Shown: positions 1 to 11,829 of the stretch, one piece after another | Numbering within the stretch: the first letter of the stretch is position 1 | Layout: each line of letters opens with the position of its first letter | Source of the DNA: Tetmemena sp. SeJ-2015 | Lineage: Eukaryota; Ciliophora; Spirotrichea; Sporadotrichida; Oxytrichidae | Length of the DNA: 64,000 nt | Direction of reading: 5' to 3' | NCBI GenBank assembly: GCA_027382625.1 | Contig: JAJKFJ010021187.1 | Span: 29,256 to 93,255 of the forward strand | Notes under the pieces: generated by a model | Told to the model about the DNA's origin: nothing | The model's input: the letters and a program-made list of their open reading frames with translations, nothing else | Database searches by the model: none | Position numbers and translations under genes: made by a program

Positions 1-3000
1 TGGTGTCGACAATATTAAGCTTCTAAAGCTCTCGAGACTTCCTAGACTTTACAGACTTTTAAGGCTTATCAAACTCATGAGACTCTATAAATCAAATAAG
101 TTTATAAGGAATAGCTTCACTTTAAATTGTAAATTTGAAGTTTGTGGAGAAATTATTTGCAGCAGTGAATATTTCAGTGACAGCAAACAGAATGATAACT
201 TCTTTGATTATGATGATCTTCTTGCTGCATCTGATTGGGTGCCTCTGGGCCACAGTTGCTTCTTTAACCTTTGGTGCCTACCCTACTATATGGATGTCTC
301 CGATTGACCTAGTAGATGCAGAAAATTTTGATCAGTATGTGGCATCTGTTTACTGGGCGGCAGTAACTATATATACGGTAGGATATGGTGATATAACCCC
401 TTAGAATGAAATGGAGATGATGTCGTGTGTCTTGATTCTCTTCACTGGTGTATCACTCTACGCCTATATGTTCTCCAAGCTCTCTACTCTCTTCTCTAGT
501 GTTAATGCTAATGACAATAATCAAAAGACGAGAGATGAGATCATCTAAGAGCTTTCCCTCAAGCATCGATTCACGACAGATCTCATGAATAAGATACAGT
601 ACTTTTTCCAGCAGTAAGTTTAAAAATGTCCCATTAAACTTTTTTAGGAATTCTAACTTGATATCACTCAGCAAAGAGTATGCGATTGATGAGTTACTTG
701 AAATATTGCCCGCTCACTTAAAGTCTGAGATTTCCTATTTCTTGTATAGAGACGCCATTGAAACTATAAAGATCTTACAAGACAAGGACTAGAGATTCTA
801 TGGTGACTATCTTTCAAAGTTTGAACCTATGAGAATCAAGAATGGAACCGTCTTCGCAAAGGAAGGCACATCTCCTCAAGAAGTTTTCTTCCTGCTTAAA
901 GGCTGCGTCTAATGCGAGCGACAAGAGAAATACTATCTTGAGGGAACTATTTTTGGGGAGACAGATATCATCCTCAAACGTAATAGAACTGAGTCCTATG
1001 TTGCAAAGAGCGATTGCTACATCCTGAAACTAGAAGCAAGTATTTTCGAATAAATCCTAGATGAGTTTGAGGATATAAGAGAAGAGATTTAATAAATAGT
1101 CGTCGAGAGAGAGAAAAAGCGCTTGGAGGATATGCAGCAGACAAGATACAAGAAAGAAGATCCCAAAGTGGAGTTACAGCGGCTGATGTCGAAAATCAAC
1201 CTAGATGATATCCAGAATTAGAAGCATCCTTACTTAAGACATGGAACTATCTCCTTAAAAATATTTCATTCGTTCATTATACTTACTAACAAGAGCAATA
1301 AGAGTGATGGCTATGATCGTCTATAATCTGTGTAAGATCAAATTGCTTAGTATGAGAGAAGAGCAAGTGCAGGTAGGAATGAATAAATCTATGAAGAGGA
1401 CGATAAAGAGGAACTACAGCCATAGCAGGAAGCTAATTCACCTAAGACTCAAGGTCAAAGACAATCCCTAAAGAATTATGCCAGTCTTCATGTGGATACT
1501 GGAAAAACTTATGGGAACTAGGTAGCAATCGGTAGTAATGTGGCAGAGAAGCGAGATTCCTCTCTTTAAGGGAAGTTATTAAATCAAACTTCAGTTGGAA
1601 GCAAGCTTGGAGCTGCTTCACTAAATACATTTGGAGGAGAGGATAGTGGATTTGTAGATAATCAGAAAGCAGATCTACTTTACTTTATTCATTTTCATAA
1701 TATAAAATGCATTTAAGCAGGTGTTCTATCGCCCAGATTATCAAAGAAGATGGAGGATATTCAAAGTAATTACATGATGAGGCAGCAAATCATCACTCCT
1801 CTAGTTGAGAAGTATACCCAGTAATCCAATCCCTCTCCTTATTTAATATGATTGCTAATATAATCTCCTGACTTTAACTACAACAAGTTGCGAATGTTTA
1901 ACAAAGGAAATACCCCTTATTTTTAGCATCTTAAAAGAGTTAAATAAGGAAATAAGATGGACGAGCATATTTAGAATATCTAGAACATCAAGAATAACAT
2001 CCGAGAGAGTATGGCCTTTTTGGGCCAAGAGTAGTAGCTAGACAGAAATGTGATTGAGGAGCGCATCGCTGAAACTAAGAACTAGATAAGAATGGAAAAT
2101 TAAATGAAAGAGCTGGAGAGGATAGATGACATTCTTGGCGAGGAGGAAGAATTTGGCTATGATTCTTAAAGGTAACTCGCATCAGGGGATGAGTTTATTC
2201 CTCCTATTAAATTATCAGAAGATAAGGATTTCTTAATTTTAATTGAGCAATAATAACCTATTAAGGACTTCACTAATGAAGCTGTAAAAATCTTCGGAGC
2301 AAGAAAAGATTCAGAGAAAGGCTAAACTTTCAATATTAATTAAAAATTTTAATTATGAGGCCATCTATTTTACTTAGAAAGACCGACCTACAAAGGCAGG
2401 AAAAGATAAAACTCCATTGCTCAGAGAAGAAGAGCATAATGGAGATACTGAAATTAATCAGCCTGCTCCTTCTGCCCACTAAAACTAAATATATTTTTTT
2501 TAATTCCCATTTATCTATAAAGATAAATGATAGATCAACTTCAGCAATTCAGAGTGCAAAACAATTACTCAGCTGGAGCTAATTTCCAACAGACTTTTGA
2601 CAACTTTTAGTCTGCTGCTTAGAATTTAATAAACTTTAACACACAGGCTTTGACTGATGGAAGAGCAACAGCTATGGGTGGAGCTCCAAGCACTGATTTT
2701 AATAATACACTAGTCAACAATCTAAATTCTAACTTCAACTAGACTCAGATAGATTCACAAAGAAACGCCTATACAGCTTTGGATATGGCAAGTGCAAAAA
2801 ATGTTAACAGAGATTATATGGCAGCTAATACAACATATCAGTAAGATGCGGGTAGTGCTGGCAACTAGACTCTAGGATTAGATACATAAGGGGATCCTCT
2901 TAATAGAAGTCTCAACAGCTATATGATGCAGAATTTGGAATTGATGGAGCCCTACAACCCTAATAACGATCCATTTAAGAAAAATTTTATGAATTTCATA

Positions 3001-3558
3001 AACACTTCTTTAATTTAGATTGCTTGAAAATGACGTGCAGAAATTGTCTCAGCACATCATGTCTTGCCTCTCTTCTATATCTAACACTCGCTTGCTGATA
3101 ATGGAGTACTGCTCCTTATTCCGAACTTCTATAGATCAGATGGGCGAAGACGCTAATGAAATAATTCGTTAACATTATGTTCAAGGCGTTAAGTAGTAGA
3201 TTAATTTACTTTGATTATTACTTTTATATTTAAGTGCCTCGAGTCCTACTTGTCTATAATGAACTTAATTGAGAAGTTGATTCAGTCAATAGATTTGCAA
3301 ACCATTTCTGGCAAAATTTCTCTTATCTAAGTGAAGACCAATGAGTCAGAAAAGCGTTTCTATTTCTTAGAGAATCGAGTGAAGATGCTACAAGAAGTGC
3401 TTGCAAGGAAAATTAAAATTCTGGAAAAGCAAAGAGCACGCATGCTAAGCAAGAAACCTCTGGTCATTGTCAAACGCAATCCATTATTAGACAAGAGGGA
3501 TGAGAAGCATCTCTAATTTAATCAAAAGCTTATGGGAAACGAACCAAGCAATATGTGA
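1..3558 (+). CDS. Cyclic-nucleotide-gated K+ channel, 5'-truncated, IES-interrupted
   Basis: Membrane K+ channel of the CNG/HCN/EAG class. The window opens in the basic S4 to S4-S5 region (RLPRLYRLLRLIKLMR). S5 follows, then a pore helix with the selectivity filter TVGYGD (about 385-400), then S6. A C-linker and a cyclic-nucleotide-binding domain follow (about 820-1050; FGE and ESYVAKSDC elements). The tail is long, Q/N-rich and partly coiled coil (ends near LENRVKMLQEVLARK). The frame is continuous only after removing seven inserts with pointer repeats and one intron; TAA/TAG are read as Gln and TGA at 3556-3558 is the stop. The tail after 1870 could in principle be a second gene, but every junction found keeps frame. 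S1-S3 lie outside the window. Confidence 0.85.
104..143. other. IES, pointer AAGTTT
   Basis: AAGTTT occurs at 98-103 and 138-143. Removing 104-143 joins YKSNKF to VEKLFAAV in one frame of the K+ channel; without removal the frame is lost. Confidence 0.85.
614..647 (+). other. Spliceosomal intron (34 bp)
   Basis: GTAAGT...TTTTTTAG in the K+ channel gene. Splicing gives FFQQ-NSNLISL in frame. No pointer repeat gives the correct frame, so this is an intron rather than an IES. Confidence 0.85.
1673..1720. other. Probable IES, pointer AAGCAG
   Basis: AAGCAG at 1667-1672 and 1715-1720. The insert is 48 bp (a multiple of 3) and AT-rich; removal gives NQKAGVLSPR. Frame is kept either way, so this call rests on composition and the repeat. 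Confidence 0.65.
1840..1869. other. IES, pointer TCTCCT
   Basis: TCTCCT at 1834-1839 and 1864-1869. Removal takes out a TGA and joins NPSP to DFNYNKL in frame. Confidence 0.8.
2342..2354. other. Very short IES (13 bp), pointer TTAATT
   Basis: TTAATT at 2336-2341 and 2349-2354. Removal skips the TGA at 2356 by shifting frame and joins FNIN to YEAIYFTQ. Confidence 0.7.
2491..2528. other. IES, pointer TAAAT
   Basis: TAAAT at 2486-2490 and 2524-2528. Removal joins SAHQNQ to MIDQLQQF in frame within the channel tail. Confidence 0.75.
2986..3031. other. IES, pointer AAAAT
   Basis: AAAAT at 2981-2985 and 3027-3031. Removal joins NDPFKKN to DVQKLSQH and eliminates a TGA. Confidence 0.75.
3195..3235. 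other. IES, pointer TTAAGT
   Basis: TTAAGT at 3189-3194 and 3230-3235. Removal joins QGVK to CLESYLSI and eliminates a TGA. Confidence 0.8.
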
Positions 3559-3670
3559 ACATAAAGAAATATATCAAGATTTGTTTAACTTCACTAATTT
3601 ATAATATACTTCTCAGCTTTAGGCTTAAAATAAAATAGAATATTTCTTAAACAAATTAGAGAGATATTTA

Positions 3671-5510
3671 TCAAATAAGTACTTTAATAATCAATTTAAA
3701 GAGGAGTCTTAAGCTTATAAAAATCAGAATATAGATGAAAAGCTTGATATCTATCTCCAAATACTTATACCATTCCATCTTTTAATACGAGCTAATATCT
3801 TTTGAATCTAACTATAAAACTGAGTCTACCCAAAAATCTATCTTATCGTCTTCTCTTTTTTCGTAGTCAACAAATTTTCCGTAAGCTTCTAATTTCCCTA
3901 AATTACTCTATTTGTCTTCAACTATTTCCTCAAAAGCCTGCTTAATTTGTCTAAATAATTCAGATATTTTTTCCTCTTCATCTTAAATGTCTTTATCTTG
4001 AATGCATTTCCCTAATGCGAGCTAGAATTCTATAAAATGGCATGCCATAAATTAGTCATCAGACCCTTAAGGAATAACTATCATAGCAATTATAATTGTA
4101 GCTATAAATTAATAATTGATCATTGGCTTGGCTGAATTAATTCCCTCAGTCATACTATTTGTTTTAAATTATGAATGAGCTTAATATAAAAGATAATTAT
4201 ATTTTGACCTCCATGAGTAATGAATACTTTTACTTTTTAATTCTTTAGGAGTTCCTTTTGAGGTACCTAATCTAGCAAGAGCAGCTACCAAGATTGAATT
4301 TGCTTTGTTAGGGCTTAACTAAATTGGTCTTTCTCAGATTTGGATCCACTGAACTTAAATATTACTCCATATTCATCAGCTACTGAGATAATGAATAGTC
4401 TCAACGCTTTCATTTGAATGTAAACTTCATATAGAATGTGATAATTTAAAGATTTGAATGTGATTGAGAGAAAAGTATGTACCGAAGCTAATTAGAATTA
4501 CTTTATCTTGCATGAGCATGAACTACTCAAGCACTCCTTGATGAATTGAGATATATTGAGCACTTACAGCTTGACTTTAGGCAGGCTATAAATGCTTTAC
4601 TTTCGAGCTTACTGGATAAGGAGCCTGCACACCATTTTTAATCTATTTAATATGCTTATATAGTCAAGAAAAATTTAATTTAGGCAAAGTCCGATAATTA
4701 AGTCTGGAAACTAGTTTTGAGTAGATAATTTTAGAAAGAATTTGCGCATGAAATGTGAAGCTAAGTTCTGAAACCTTAGAATTGTTTAATCTGAAGGGAA
4801 AGGGTCTATCTCAAATTGGTTCACATTAAACAGATTATATTCGAGCGAATGAGGAGGGTCTAAATTAAAATTAGAGTAAAATATTCCATATTTACTTTAA
4901 ATGCTCCCGAATCTTGAGCTCAGCTTCAATGGCTCCATTCACGAGTCTTATATATCTTGGGATGCGAAGGAACTCCACAACAGCTGGGAAATAGTTTTCA
5001 TGGTCTGAAATTATCAAATCAAACTCTTAGTCTCTGAGAGTAATGTGGAAATCCTTAAGAGTTTTTAGCGTTTTGTCCCAAAATATAGTTTTAGTTAAAC
5101 TTAATTAAAATATCTGAGAGATTCCCCATTCTGGATCCTTAAAATTTTGAAACAAGAAACGGAAAATCCAAGGTAAATGCTTTTGAGGATCACTAAATTA
5201 TGAAAATATCTTTTTTTCGTACTCAATAGCTTATTGTTCTGTAAGATTTGGCTCAACGAACACATTAACGCCTAGTAATGAAGTTTTTCAAAATCTTTGA
5301 GGTCATTTGAATACATCAAGAAGCTCACATTGTACTTTTAAGTTTCTTGAAGATATAAATTTAAAAAAAAAAGATATTTTAAGATAGAGGGCGAGATCTA
5401 CATTTAAGCTGTTGTGACTTGCGATATGAAGTCCGTAAACTAATATTCGAGGCTTTGAAGATTAAACTTTCAGGGGGGTCAGGAAATTAACTTTAAATTC
5501 AAATTGTTGT
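3671..5510 (-). CDS. UDP-glycosyltransferase (GT1 family), membrane-anchored
   Basis: Predicted transfer of sugar from a UDP-sugar to a small acceptor. The N-domain has PRILVYGLHIASHNSLNVD and FDLIISDHENYFPAVV. The C-domain has VILISFGTYFSL, then VFITHGGQNSMTEG and PMIVIPQGSDDQ, matching the donor-site region of UGTs. A C-terminal hydrophobic helix (EIDIKLFIYILIFISLRLLF) with a basic end fits the usual UGT membrane anchor. At least five inserts interrupt it. The start codon and any signal peptide were not found; they would lie above about 5500. Further IESs are likely near 4660 and 4880, where the frame shifts. Stop TGA is at 3671-3673 (reverse strand). Confidence 0.85.
4085..4123. other. IES in UGT, pointer ATGAT
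   Basis: ATGAT (minus strand) at 4080-4084 and 4119-4123. Excision gives KPMIVIPQGSDDQ, the expected UGT spacing between the HGG motif and the DQ. Confidence 0.75.
4161..4204. other. IES in UGT, pointer AAATA
   Basis: AAATA (minus strand) at 4156-4160 and 4200-4204. Removal joins ITHGGQN to SMTEGINSAKP and restores the donor-binding loop. Confidence 0.8.
4422..4461. other. IES in UGT, 10-bp pointer
   Basis: ACATTCAAAT (minus strand) at 4412-4421 and 4452-4461, the longest simple pointer seen in the window. Excision removes a TGA and joins FSLNHIQ to MKALRLFI. Confidence 0.85.
5356..5386. other. IES in UGT, pointer TATCTT
   Basis: TATCTT (minus strand) at 5350-5355 and 5381-5386. Removal joins NVDLALYL to QETQKYNVSF in frame. 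A third TATCTT lies inside the insert but would give the wrong frame. Confidence 0.8.
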
Positions 5511-6390
5511 GCTAACTTAATTCAGTATTTTAGTTTACTTTCAAAATATATTCTAATTATAAGCAAGTAAATTGTAACTTTAATTATAAGAAAGAAGAGA
5601 TATTTTCTGTTTAAATATTTTAGTTTGCTTTTCTCTTGATGTAATTTAAATAGTTAAGATATTCTTTTTAAAGTCTAGCGAGCTAAATAATTGAGTTAAA
5701 AAATAGATGTCTATCTTTCCTTATAATAAACAAGGGTAAAACATTCTTTTGGATAAAAAGTTTTCAAAGTCGCTGGTTTGGTTTCGATTTTTAAATTTTT
5801 TTCGTATATAATTCATGCTGCTGAAATAATGTATACTTAAATTTTCTAGATCACTCCTCATTACTTAGATTCATATTGACACTTTTAATCTCAGAAATTA
5901 GCATACTTTTACATTTTAGAATGAAATTCCTATATAGAAGTAATTATTCATTTAATGCGACGATTTGGCATCAATGAGATTCTATTATGAATTTAAATTA
6001 AAGGATAAAACAAGTGTACAATCCTCCTCCCCTAAATTTAATTATTGTCATAAATGGAGCTTGTATTCCGCGAATCAGCTGCTGAAATAAAAAAATAAAT
6101 AATGGCTAAGATTATTATAAGCTTTTACATTTTTTATATTAAATTTTAAAACTTACTTAATTTGTCACTATTTTTATTCGATATTTAATTTAAATAAGTA
6201 AATATATTTGGATCTACTCTTTGCAAATTATATAAATTAAAGATCCTAGCAATGAAAATATTATTGGTCGATTGCTTTTCTTCCTCAAAGTGCTACCCCT
6301 TTCCCAATTATCTTGGCTTCATCTAATCGTTATAATAAAAAATAGATTTTATAAAAGCATGATATAAAATTAAAATCTATGAATAATAGA
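5510..6390. other. AT-rich stretch, no gene resolved
   Basis: Very AT-rich with no reading frame I can support. It should hold the UGT 5' end, the intergenic boundary and possibly the first segment of the next gene. Confidence 0.5.
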
Positions 6391-9347
6391 AAAGGTATGC
6401 TCAGCTCTCTATATATTCATTTTATATTCCATAAATTTGAAAAATCTAAAAGAGTTTAGGCTGTGTTAGATAAGGTCGAGTAGCTGATTTAAGACAAGAA
6501 ATCAATATAGAAATAAAACCCTTCACGGATTTGAAGAACTACATCTACGACTCCTAGACTCTTTAACTCAATCATAAGAAAACACAATATGCTGGATTTG
6601 CAAGCAGCCAGGAATTTTCAAAAATTAGAGTCTGTAATAGTAGTGGGAGAATCAAATGCAATTCCTTGGGAGTTTCAATTTTATCCTGTAAGTGTTCACA
6701 AAATTATCCCTTAACCATATCTGTCCCTTTAATTATCTCTTAATAAATGTGCAGGTGCATATGCTTGTACGTTTGTGTATTCAAAGTAAAAAGCCACTGA
6801 TCGGGTTAGGACTGGGCTTCAACTTGATCGCTCTATATTCTTCAACTGGCTTACCATTTGACCATATTTACCTTACTGAGAGGCTATCTCCCTCAAGTGA
6901 CAAACTCCAGTATATGGATCCTAAGTTAGGCAAGTACAAGAAAATCATCATAGACGACTAATCAGGGGACTATTATCTCTTCAACCCATACGACAAAGTA
7001 CTTTAACCTATGGGGCACTTAGGTTTCTTCAATAATTTTCAGCATTAGCGAAAATAATTCGATGTGAGTCCTATGCGCTAAGATTATAGATTAAAGAGTA
7101 ACGAGTGCATGGCGAAGGTTAGAAAGCTCTACATTCAGCATTCAATTATGAAAGGACTCTCTCAAAATTAATTTAAAGTTAACTTAAAGCAGAGCCAATG
7201 GTCTGTCATTTAAGTTCCCACACTTTCATCATCTAGAGCTTTTAGTTTCAAGACTCTAGTGGAAGATGTAATATCAAAGCATTCCTTAGTCATAGAGATG
7301 AATCCTCTAGTCAGTGGAATACTGTTCGAAATTCACCCTACTGACTCTAATTCAACTTTCATTTTCTAATAGGCATTCAAGGTGCATCTGGATCATTATC
7401 TGGCTTAAGCTTCTTTATAGAATAATAGCAATAACTCTCCGCTTTAAATAACCCCTTCCAAGGATTCATCATCAGCTCCTTACTTTAATCTTAATCGTCC
7501 AAGTGCACTTTTATAATAAGTTCCTTTTTATGCATATATATTAATTTTTCACTCTTGTTGCGCAAGGAGTAGTAGTATTTCATTGCAAATAGCAGCACGA
7601 GTAAGCAATAGAATCAGTCAGTAATGAACTTCTATGACAAAGATAAGTCAATAAGGGACTCGATGCAATCTCAAATTGACTCTAGGAATAGTTTATTCAC
7701 ACAGAATGTCTTTAATAAGCACAAGCCCTAGTAAGCAGCACTCTCAGTAAATAGATCGTTAGATTTCTAAGTTAATCCCAGCTTAGAGCTTCGTTCCTCC
7801 ATTTTATCGAGTGATCTTAAAGAAAACTCAACCTCAAAATAGAAGTTAGACTATACCAAAAGACTTCTTTTGAATTCTAAGATACAAGAAATTAAGACTA
7901 AAATATCCCAGGAGAAGCCTTACTTTGAGAAGAGAATTAATCAATAGGACTCAAGTTAAGTTAGTTCAGTCAGGAATGCATCATTTTCAGACTAAAAGTT
8001 TATGAAGATAAAGTAGCAAATCAAATTTTCAAATATCAAACAGAAGGACTCATTGGAACGGAGTATTACTGAATTAAGAAAGCCAATTTTATAGCTTCAT
8101 TATGATAATGAAAATATGAGAGATTTCTATTTATGATAGAAAATCAACTCTACAAGATGGAGACGACGTGAGATGTAATGATAATTTCGAAGAATATCAC
8201 TTAAAGAGACTTAGATTTAGCAGGAATCTTACCACCTTGTCTAACTATAAAGATAAAGAAAGCGCAAATGGATTAGATTCTACTCCATAGAATGGTAACT
8301 GTGAAGATAAATCTGGTACTAAGCCAAAAATGAACTATTCAGTTAGTAGTTTTAACCCAAAATAAGAACAGAGACTCCACTCTTAAGATTTTCAAGAAAT
8401 AAGGTAGTCATAAAATTAACTCTAGAACATCAATTAACAATCACCAACCAAATTTCATATCAATCAAATAAGATTGTTTGCTTTCAAATTTAATACTCTA
8501 AATTTAAGTATAGAGATTAGAAGAATGGAAAGAATGATATCTTGAGGAAAATATTCAAAAGAGAACTTAATGATGATATCGTTTCTAGCTATTAACTCAG
8601 CAAGTTCAAGTTAAATAAAAATGAGATCTCCCCATAGAAACTTAACTTTTAAGAGGAACTTTAAAATCTCACTCCCAAGCCCAAAAACTAAAAGAGCGTT
8701 AGACTTACTGACATAAGACAAAAGATACTCAAAGACGAAGGGATAAAAGATGAAAAAACTTTCACTGGATTTTAAAATAATCAGGTGAACTCCTCAGACT
8801 AAAATGAATTGAATGAAGCTCAAAACCCTACTTCTCGTAAGAATACGATAAGGCTATCTAAAATTATTTATCTTCTTCGCCAGTGAATAAGCTTTACAAG
8901 CGTTACAAAGAATTCTAAAAATTGGAGCAGATGACATCAGCATCTGTTTCTAATTCTGGCGGCTTCTTTGCTGTAAATAGGTAAAACTCTTCTCGAATGA
9001 ATTCAAAAGATGAGGCTAACCCTAAGAGATAAGGAAGCTATGAAAAGTCCGTGCAAACTCTGATTGGAGAGAAGTTTCTAAAGGAGGGGTTTCGGCCTGC
9101 AGAAGACAGGAATAAGTGGGTTGATAAAAAGGGCTTCAATGCTATTGTGGGTGTAGCAACTACTGGAAAGGGCTTTAATCAAACTAAGTATGCTGTGAGA
9201 GATTAGAGTCTTAAAAATGAGAAAGGTCTCTTTATTGAGGAGGTCAGTGCGACTTGCGTTGCCAGAGATCCTAGTGAAACTCCGCTCTTGCATAAATTTA
9301 GAGAAAATTCTCCAAAGAAATGGCTCTTCGGAAGTTTTAAGTTTTGA
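6390..9347 (+). CDS. Unknown protein, N-terminal alpha/beta domain then Q/S-rich and basic region
   Basis: Function not recognised. A folded-looking N-terminal part includes ESVIVVGESNAIPWEFQF and, after an intron, KKPLIGLGLGFNLIALYSS. This vaguely recalls class I glutamine-amidotransferase strands but lacks the nucleophile Cys at the elbow. The middle is Q/S/K-rich. The C-terminal block (about 9010-9344; KFLKEGFRPAEDRNKWVDKK, FNAIVGVATTGKGFN, KKWLFGSFKF) looks conserved. Two introns and at least three inserts are needed for frame. The start is uncertain, because two frames look coding at 6490-6640. Stop TGA is at 9345-9347. Confidence 0.6.
6688..6754 (+). other. Intron (67 bp)
   Basis: GTAAGT...GTGCAG. 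Splicing joins WEFQFYP to VHMLVRLC in frame. Confidence 0.7.
7520..7566 (+). other. Probable intron (47 bp), donor GTTCC
   Basis: Bounded by GT and CAAG. Removal joins PSALLQQ to EQQYFIANSS in frame. The donor is atypical and no pointer gives the right frame. Confidence 0.55.
8456..8505. other. IES, pointer AAATTT
   Basis: AAATTT at 8450-8455 and 8500-8505. Removal joins QSPTKF to KYRDQKNGKND in frame and eliminates a TGA. Confidence 0.75.
8860..8873. other. Very short IES (14 bp), pointer TATCT
   Basis: TATCT at 8855-8859 and 8869-8873. Removal joins NTIRLS to SSPVNKLYK in frame, avoiding the TGA just downstream. Confidence 0.65.
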
Positions 9348-9507
9348 AAATAAAGGATATTACCTTGTGGGGGAATTTGATGAATTTATTTTTCTCTCTA
9401 GTTAGTTCAATTATAAATTACAGATTGAAATTGGTACTAATCATGAAAAATTTCTAACAATAATTAGGATCTATTTAAAAGAAAGAAATAATTATAGCTT
9501 TTGAAAT

Positions 9508-11514
9508 ATGAAATCAAACAGACAAACTAACTTTAATAAGCAAACCAGCAATTTTAGAATGCTATCTCCTTAAACGAATAATGCCAATGATAAATTATAA
9601 CCTTCAATTTAAATTCATTAAAGGTGAATAATTTTTTTAATATCTATTTAAACATGAATTTTTATAATTTTTGATTATTATTTATTAATTATCTTAATTT
9701 TAATGATGATATCCTAACAAAAACTTTGTCTCCAACTTCTATATAGAGCTCAATGTATTATTTTTTATATTAAATTCAAAATGGAGTAAATTTGTATAAA
9801 TTAGTATTCGCCTACTCAAAGGATTTCTAACTTTCACTAAGTTGAATATTTCACACTCTGCTTATTCAAATACTTCTTCTTAATTCATAAAACAGCACCA
9901 GGTTTTATCACAGCCAATTCAAAATTTTAATATAAGAGAAGGCACAGAACCTTCAGAGCTATCTTAGGATTAAGCTTATGATTTGAATGAAAGCATTTAG
10001 GTAAACTCTGAAAATGTGAAAGTAGCTGCTTATTCGGGTTCTTCTTAAGGAAATAGAATGGAATAGGAGGAGAGTTGTGACATCAGCTTGAGTGTTGTGG
10101 ACACATCACTCTAGATAGCATCTCAAATGGATCAACGCCAAATTCAGGAACTTAGACAGAAATATTCATTTCTAAATATTATTATTTTTATAAGAATCAA
10201 TTTATTATTTAGCAGTAATCACTTGGGCAAGGTAAATCTAAAAATCTAAGGGAATTATCTTACTTCAAACAAGCCTAAAACTATACAATCAGTCAACTCT
10301 CAATAAGATATTCAAAGGTAGGGATAAAATAATATCCATGAATAAAGCAATTTCAATACATCTGCAATTAATGAACCTCACTTCCCTAACTAATATAAAA
10401 GACAAGTGTTTAGCAAGCAATTTAAATTGTAAATACAAATAATTTTAAATTATAAATAAGATAAATTTGTCTGGTAATAATCATTATCAAACTGATGATT
10501 AGAGAAGATATGAAGAAAATAAATATGCTAATTCTAATCAAAATGAATACGGTGATGAAGAAGAAGATGAGACAGATCTAATTTGTATTGATAAAATATA
10601 AGAAATAGATTCGCATCATAACAAGTTCAGCTTTGGCACTAGATAGAGCTACGAATAGATATAGCAACAGTACTAAAATAAAAAAGTAGCAAATTCGAAT
10701 TCAAAAGCTAACAAGGACTTATTAAAGTTTAAAATTAACTTTGTTTTAAATTTGACCGCAATCGTTTCAGCGCATATATTAGTGCTTAGAGAGGAGGCAA
10801 AAACATAAATTCTTCAGCCTAATAAAAAAGAAATGGTAGTAATAAAAATCAGGAACAAAGACAGTATACTTTTAAAATTGACTCAAATGAGAACAGCGAC
10901 TATCAATCAAGTAAAAGATAAGAATTAGTGTTTTAAATAAATGAATAAAATCAAAATATCCAAGATAACTATGTTTCAGCCAAATTTACCTCTGAGGAAG
11001 AGCATAAAATATAGAAAGAGTTTTATAATAAACTAGAGTTTGGAGTTCAAGAAAAATCATAGTTAATCTTTTAGAATCCCGCTGAGGATTCGCAATAATC
11101 AGATCAAGAATAGTTTGAAGAAAAGTCTTGTAGAAATAAAGTTAATGAATCAGAGTAAAACTAGACTGCCAGTTTAATTCTTACCAGCTCCATCTAGAGA
11201 ACTAGTAATTTTCCAGTAAGGAACTCGCTTTTAAAATTCTAAAATCCAGCCATGAGGGCATATTAAAATAGCAATAATCCATATAGAACTCGCAATCTAA
11301 GCAACATCTCGAAGGAGTAAAAAAATATAAACTCTTAAACTACATTTCTAGATAACTATCTCCCTCAACTCGCTAATTAAGAAGTAAAAGCTCAAGATTA
11401 ATTATTTGAAAGAGAGCCATCAGATGAGTCAAATATAGAATTTATAGAGCGGTAGTATTGTGAAGGTTCGAGTGAGAGTCCTTATTATAGTAGAAATTTT
11501 AATTAAAATCGGTG
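9508..11514 (+). CDS. Q/N/S-rich hypothetical protein, fragmented
   Basis: No family recognised. Several open segments read with TAA/TAG as Gln: MKSNRQTNFNKQTSNF from 9508; QPIQNFNIREGTEPSE to about 10170; NNHYQTDDQRRYEENKYANS and an acidic DEEEDETD from about 10470; then a long stretch from about 10750 to TGA at about 11514 (QRTSNFPVRNSLLK, SNIEFIERQYCEG). AT-rich gaps at 9600-9800, 10170-10270 and 10400-10470 look like IESs, but I did not fix pointers. It may be one gene or two. The composition suggests a disordered protein. Confidence 0.5.
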
Positions 11515-11604
11515 ATTGGTTAAAATAATAAATGGATAGTTGCAACTTCGTGTCAGTTGAAATTGCAGATTCACCCCCTGATCTGCAGCTTGTTCGATAG
11601 AGAA

Positions 11605-11757
11605 TCAAAAATTAATATGAGTTTCTTCTTTAATCATCTTCGTAGCACCTCTCAGGAGTGAAATATGACTCGCGCATTCTTCATAATCTTCATATTCATC
11701 TTCATCGCAACTTGTGTCGCTTATAACTCTTTATTGAGCGCTCCTACACAAAAGTTG
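11605..11757 (-). CDS. Candidate inverted coding segment, acidic
   Basis: Between plus-strand segments, the minus strand reads RVISDTSCDEDEYEDYEECA and then SHISLLRGATKMIKEETHINF before TGA. The acidic run and Gln-coding TAA resemble coding sequence elsewhere here. The competing plus-strand frame (from 11684) is a hydrophobic 41-residue ORF that looks like its antisense shadow. It could be an inverted MDS of a neighbouring scrambled gene; it has no recognised family. Confidence 0.3.
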
Positions 11758-11829
11758 CAAGGATAAAAAGTTCTTAGAATTTCTTGCTGAATCGAATGGT
11801 CTAATTATTATTTAAATTGGACACACTTC

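Noticed and set aside
11684..11809. Plus-strand small ORF with signal-peptide-like hydrophobic run (MTRAFFIIFIFIFIATC)
   Set aside because: It is the antisense of an acidic minus-strand coding block; alternating F/I arises from GAT/GAA codons read backwards.
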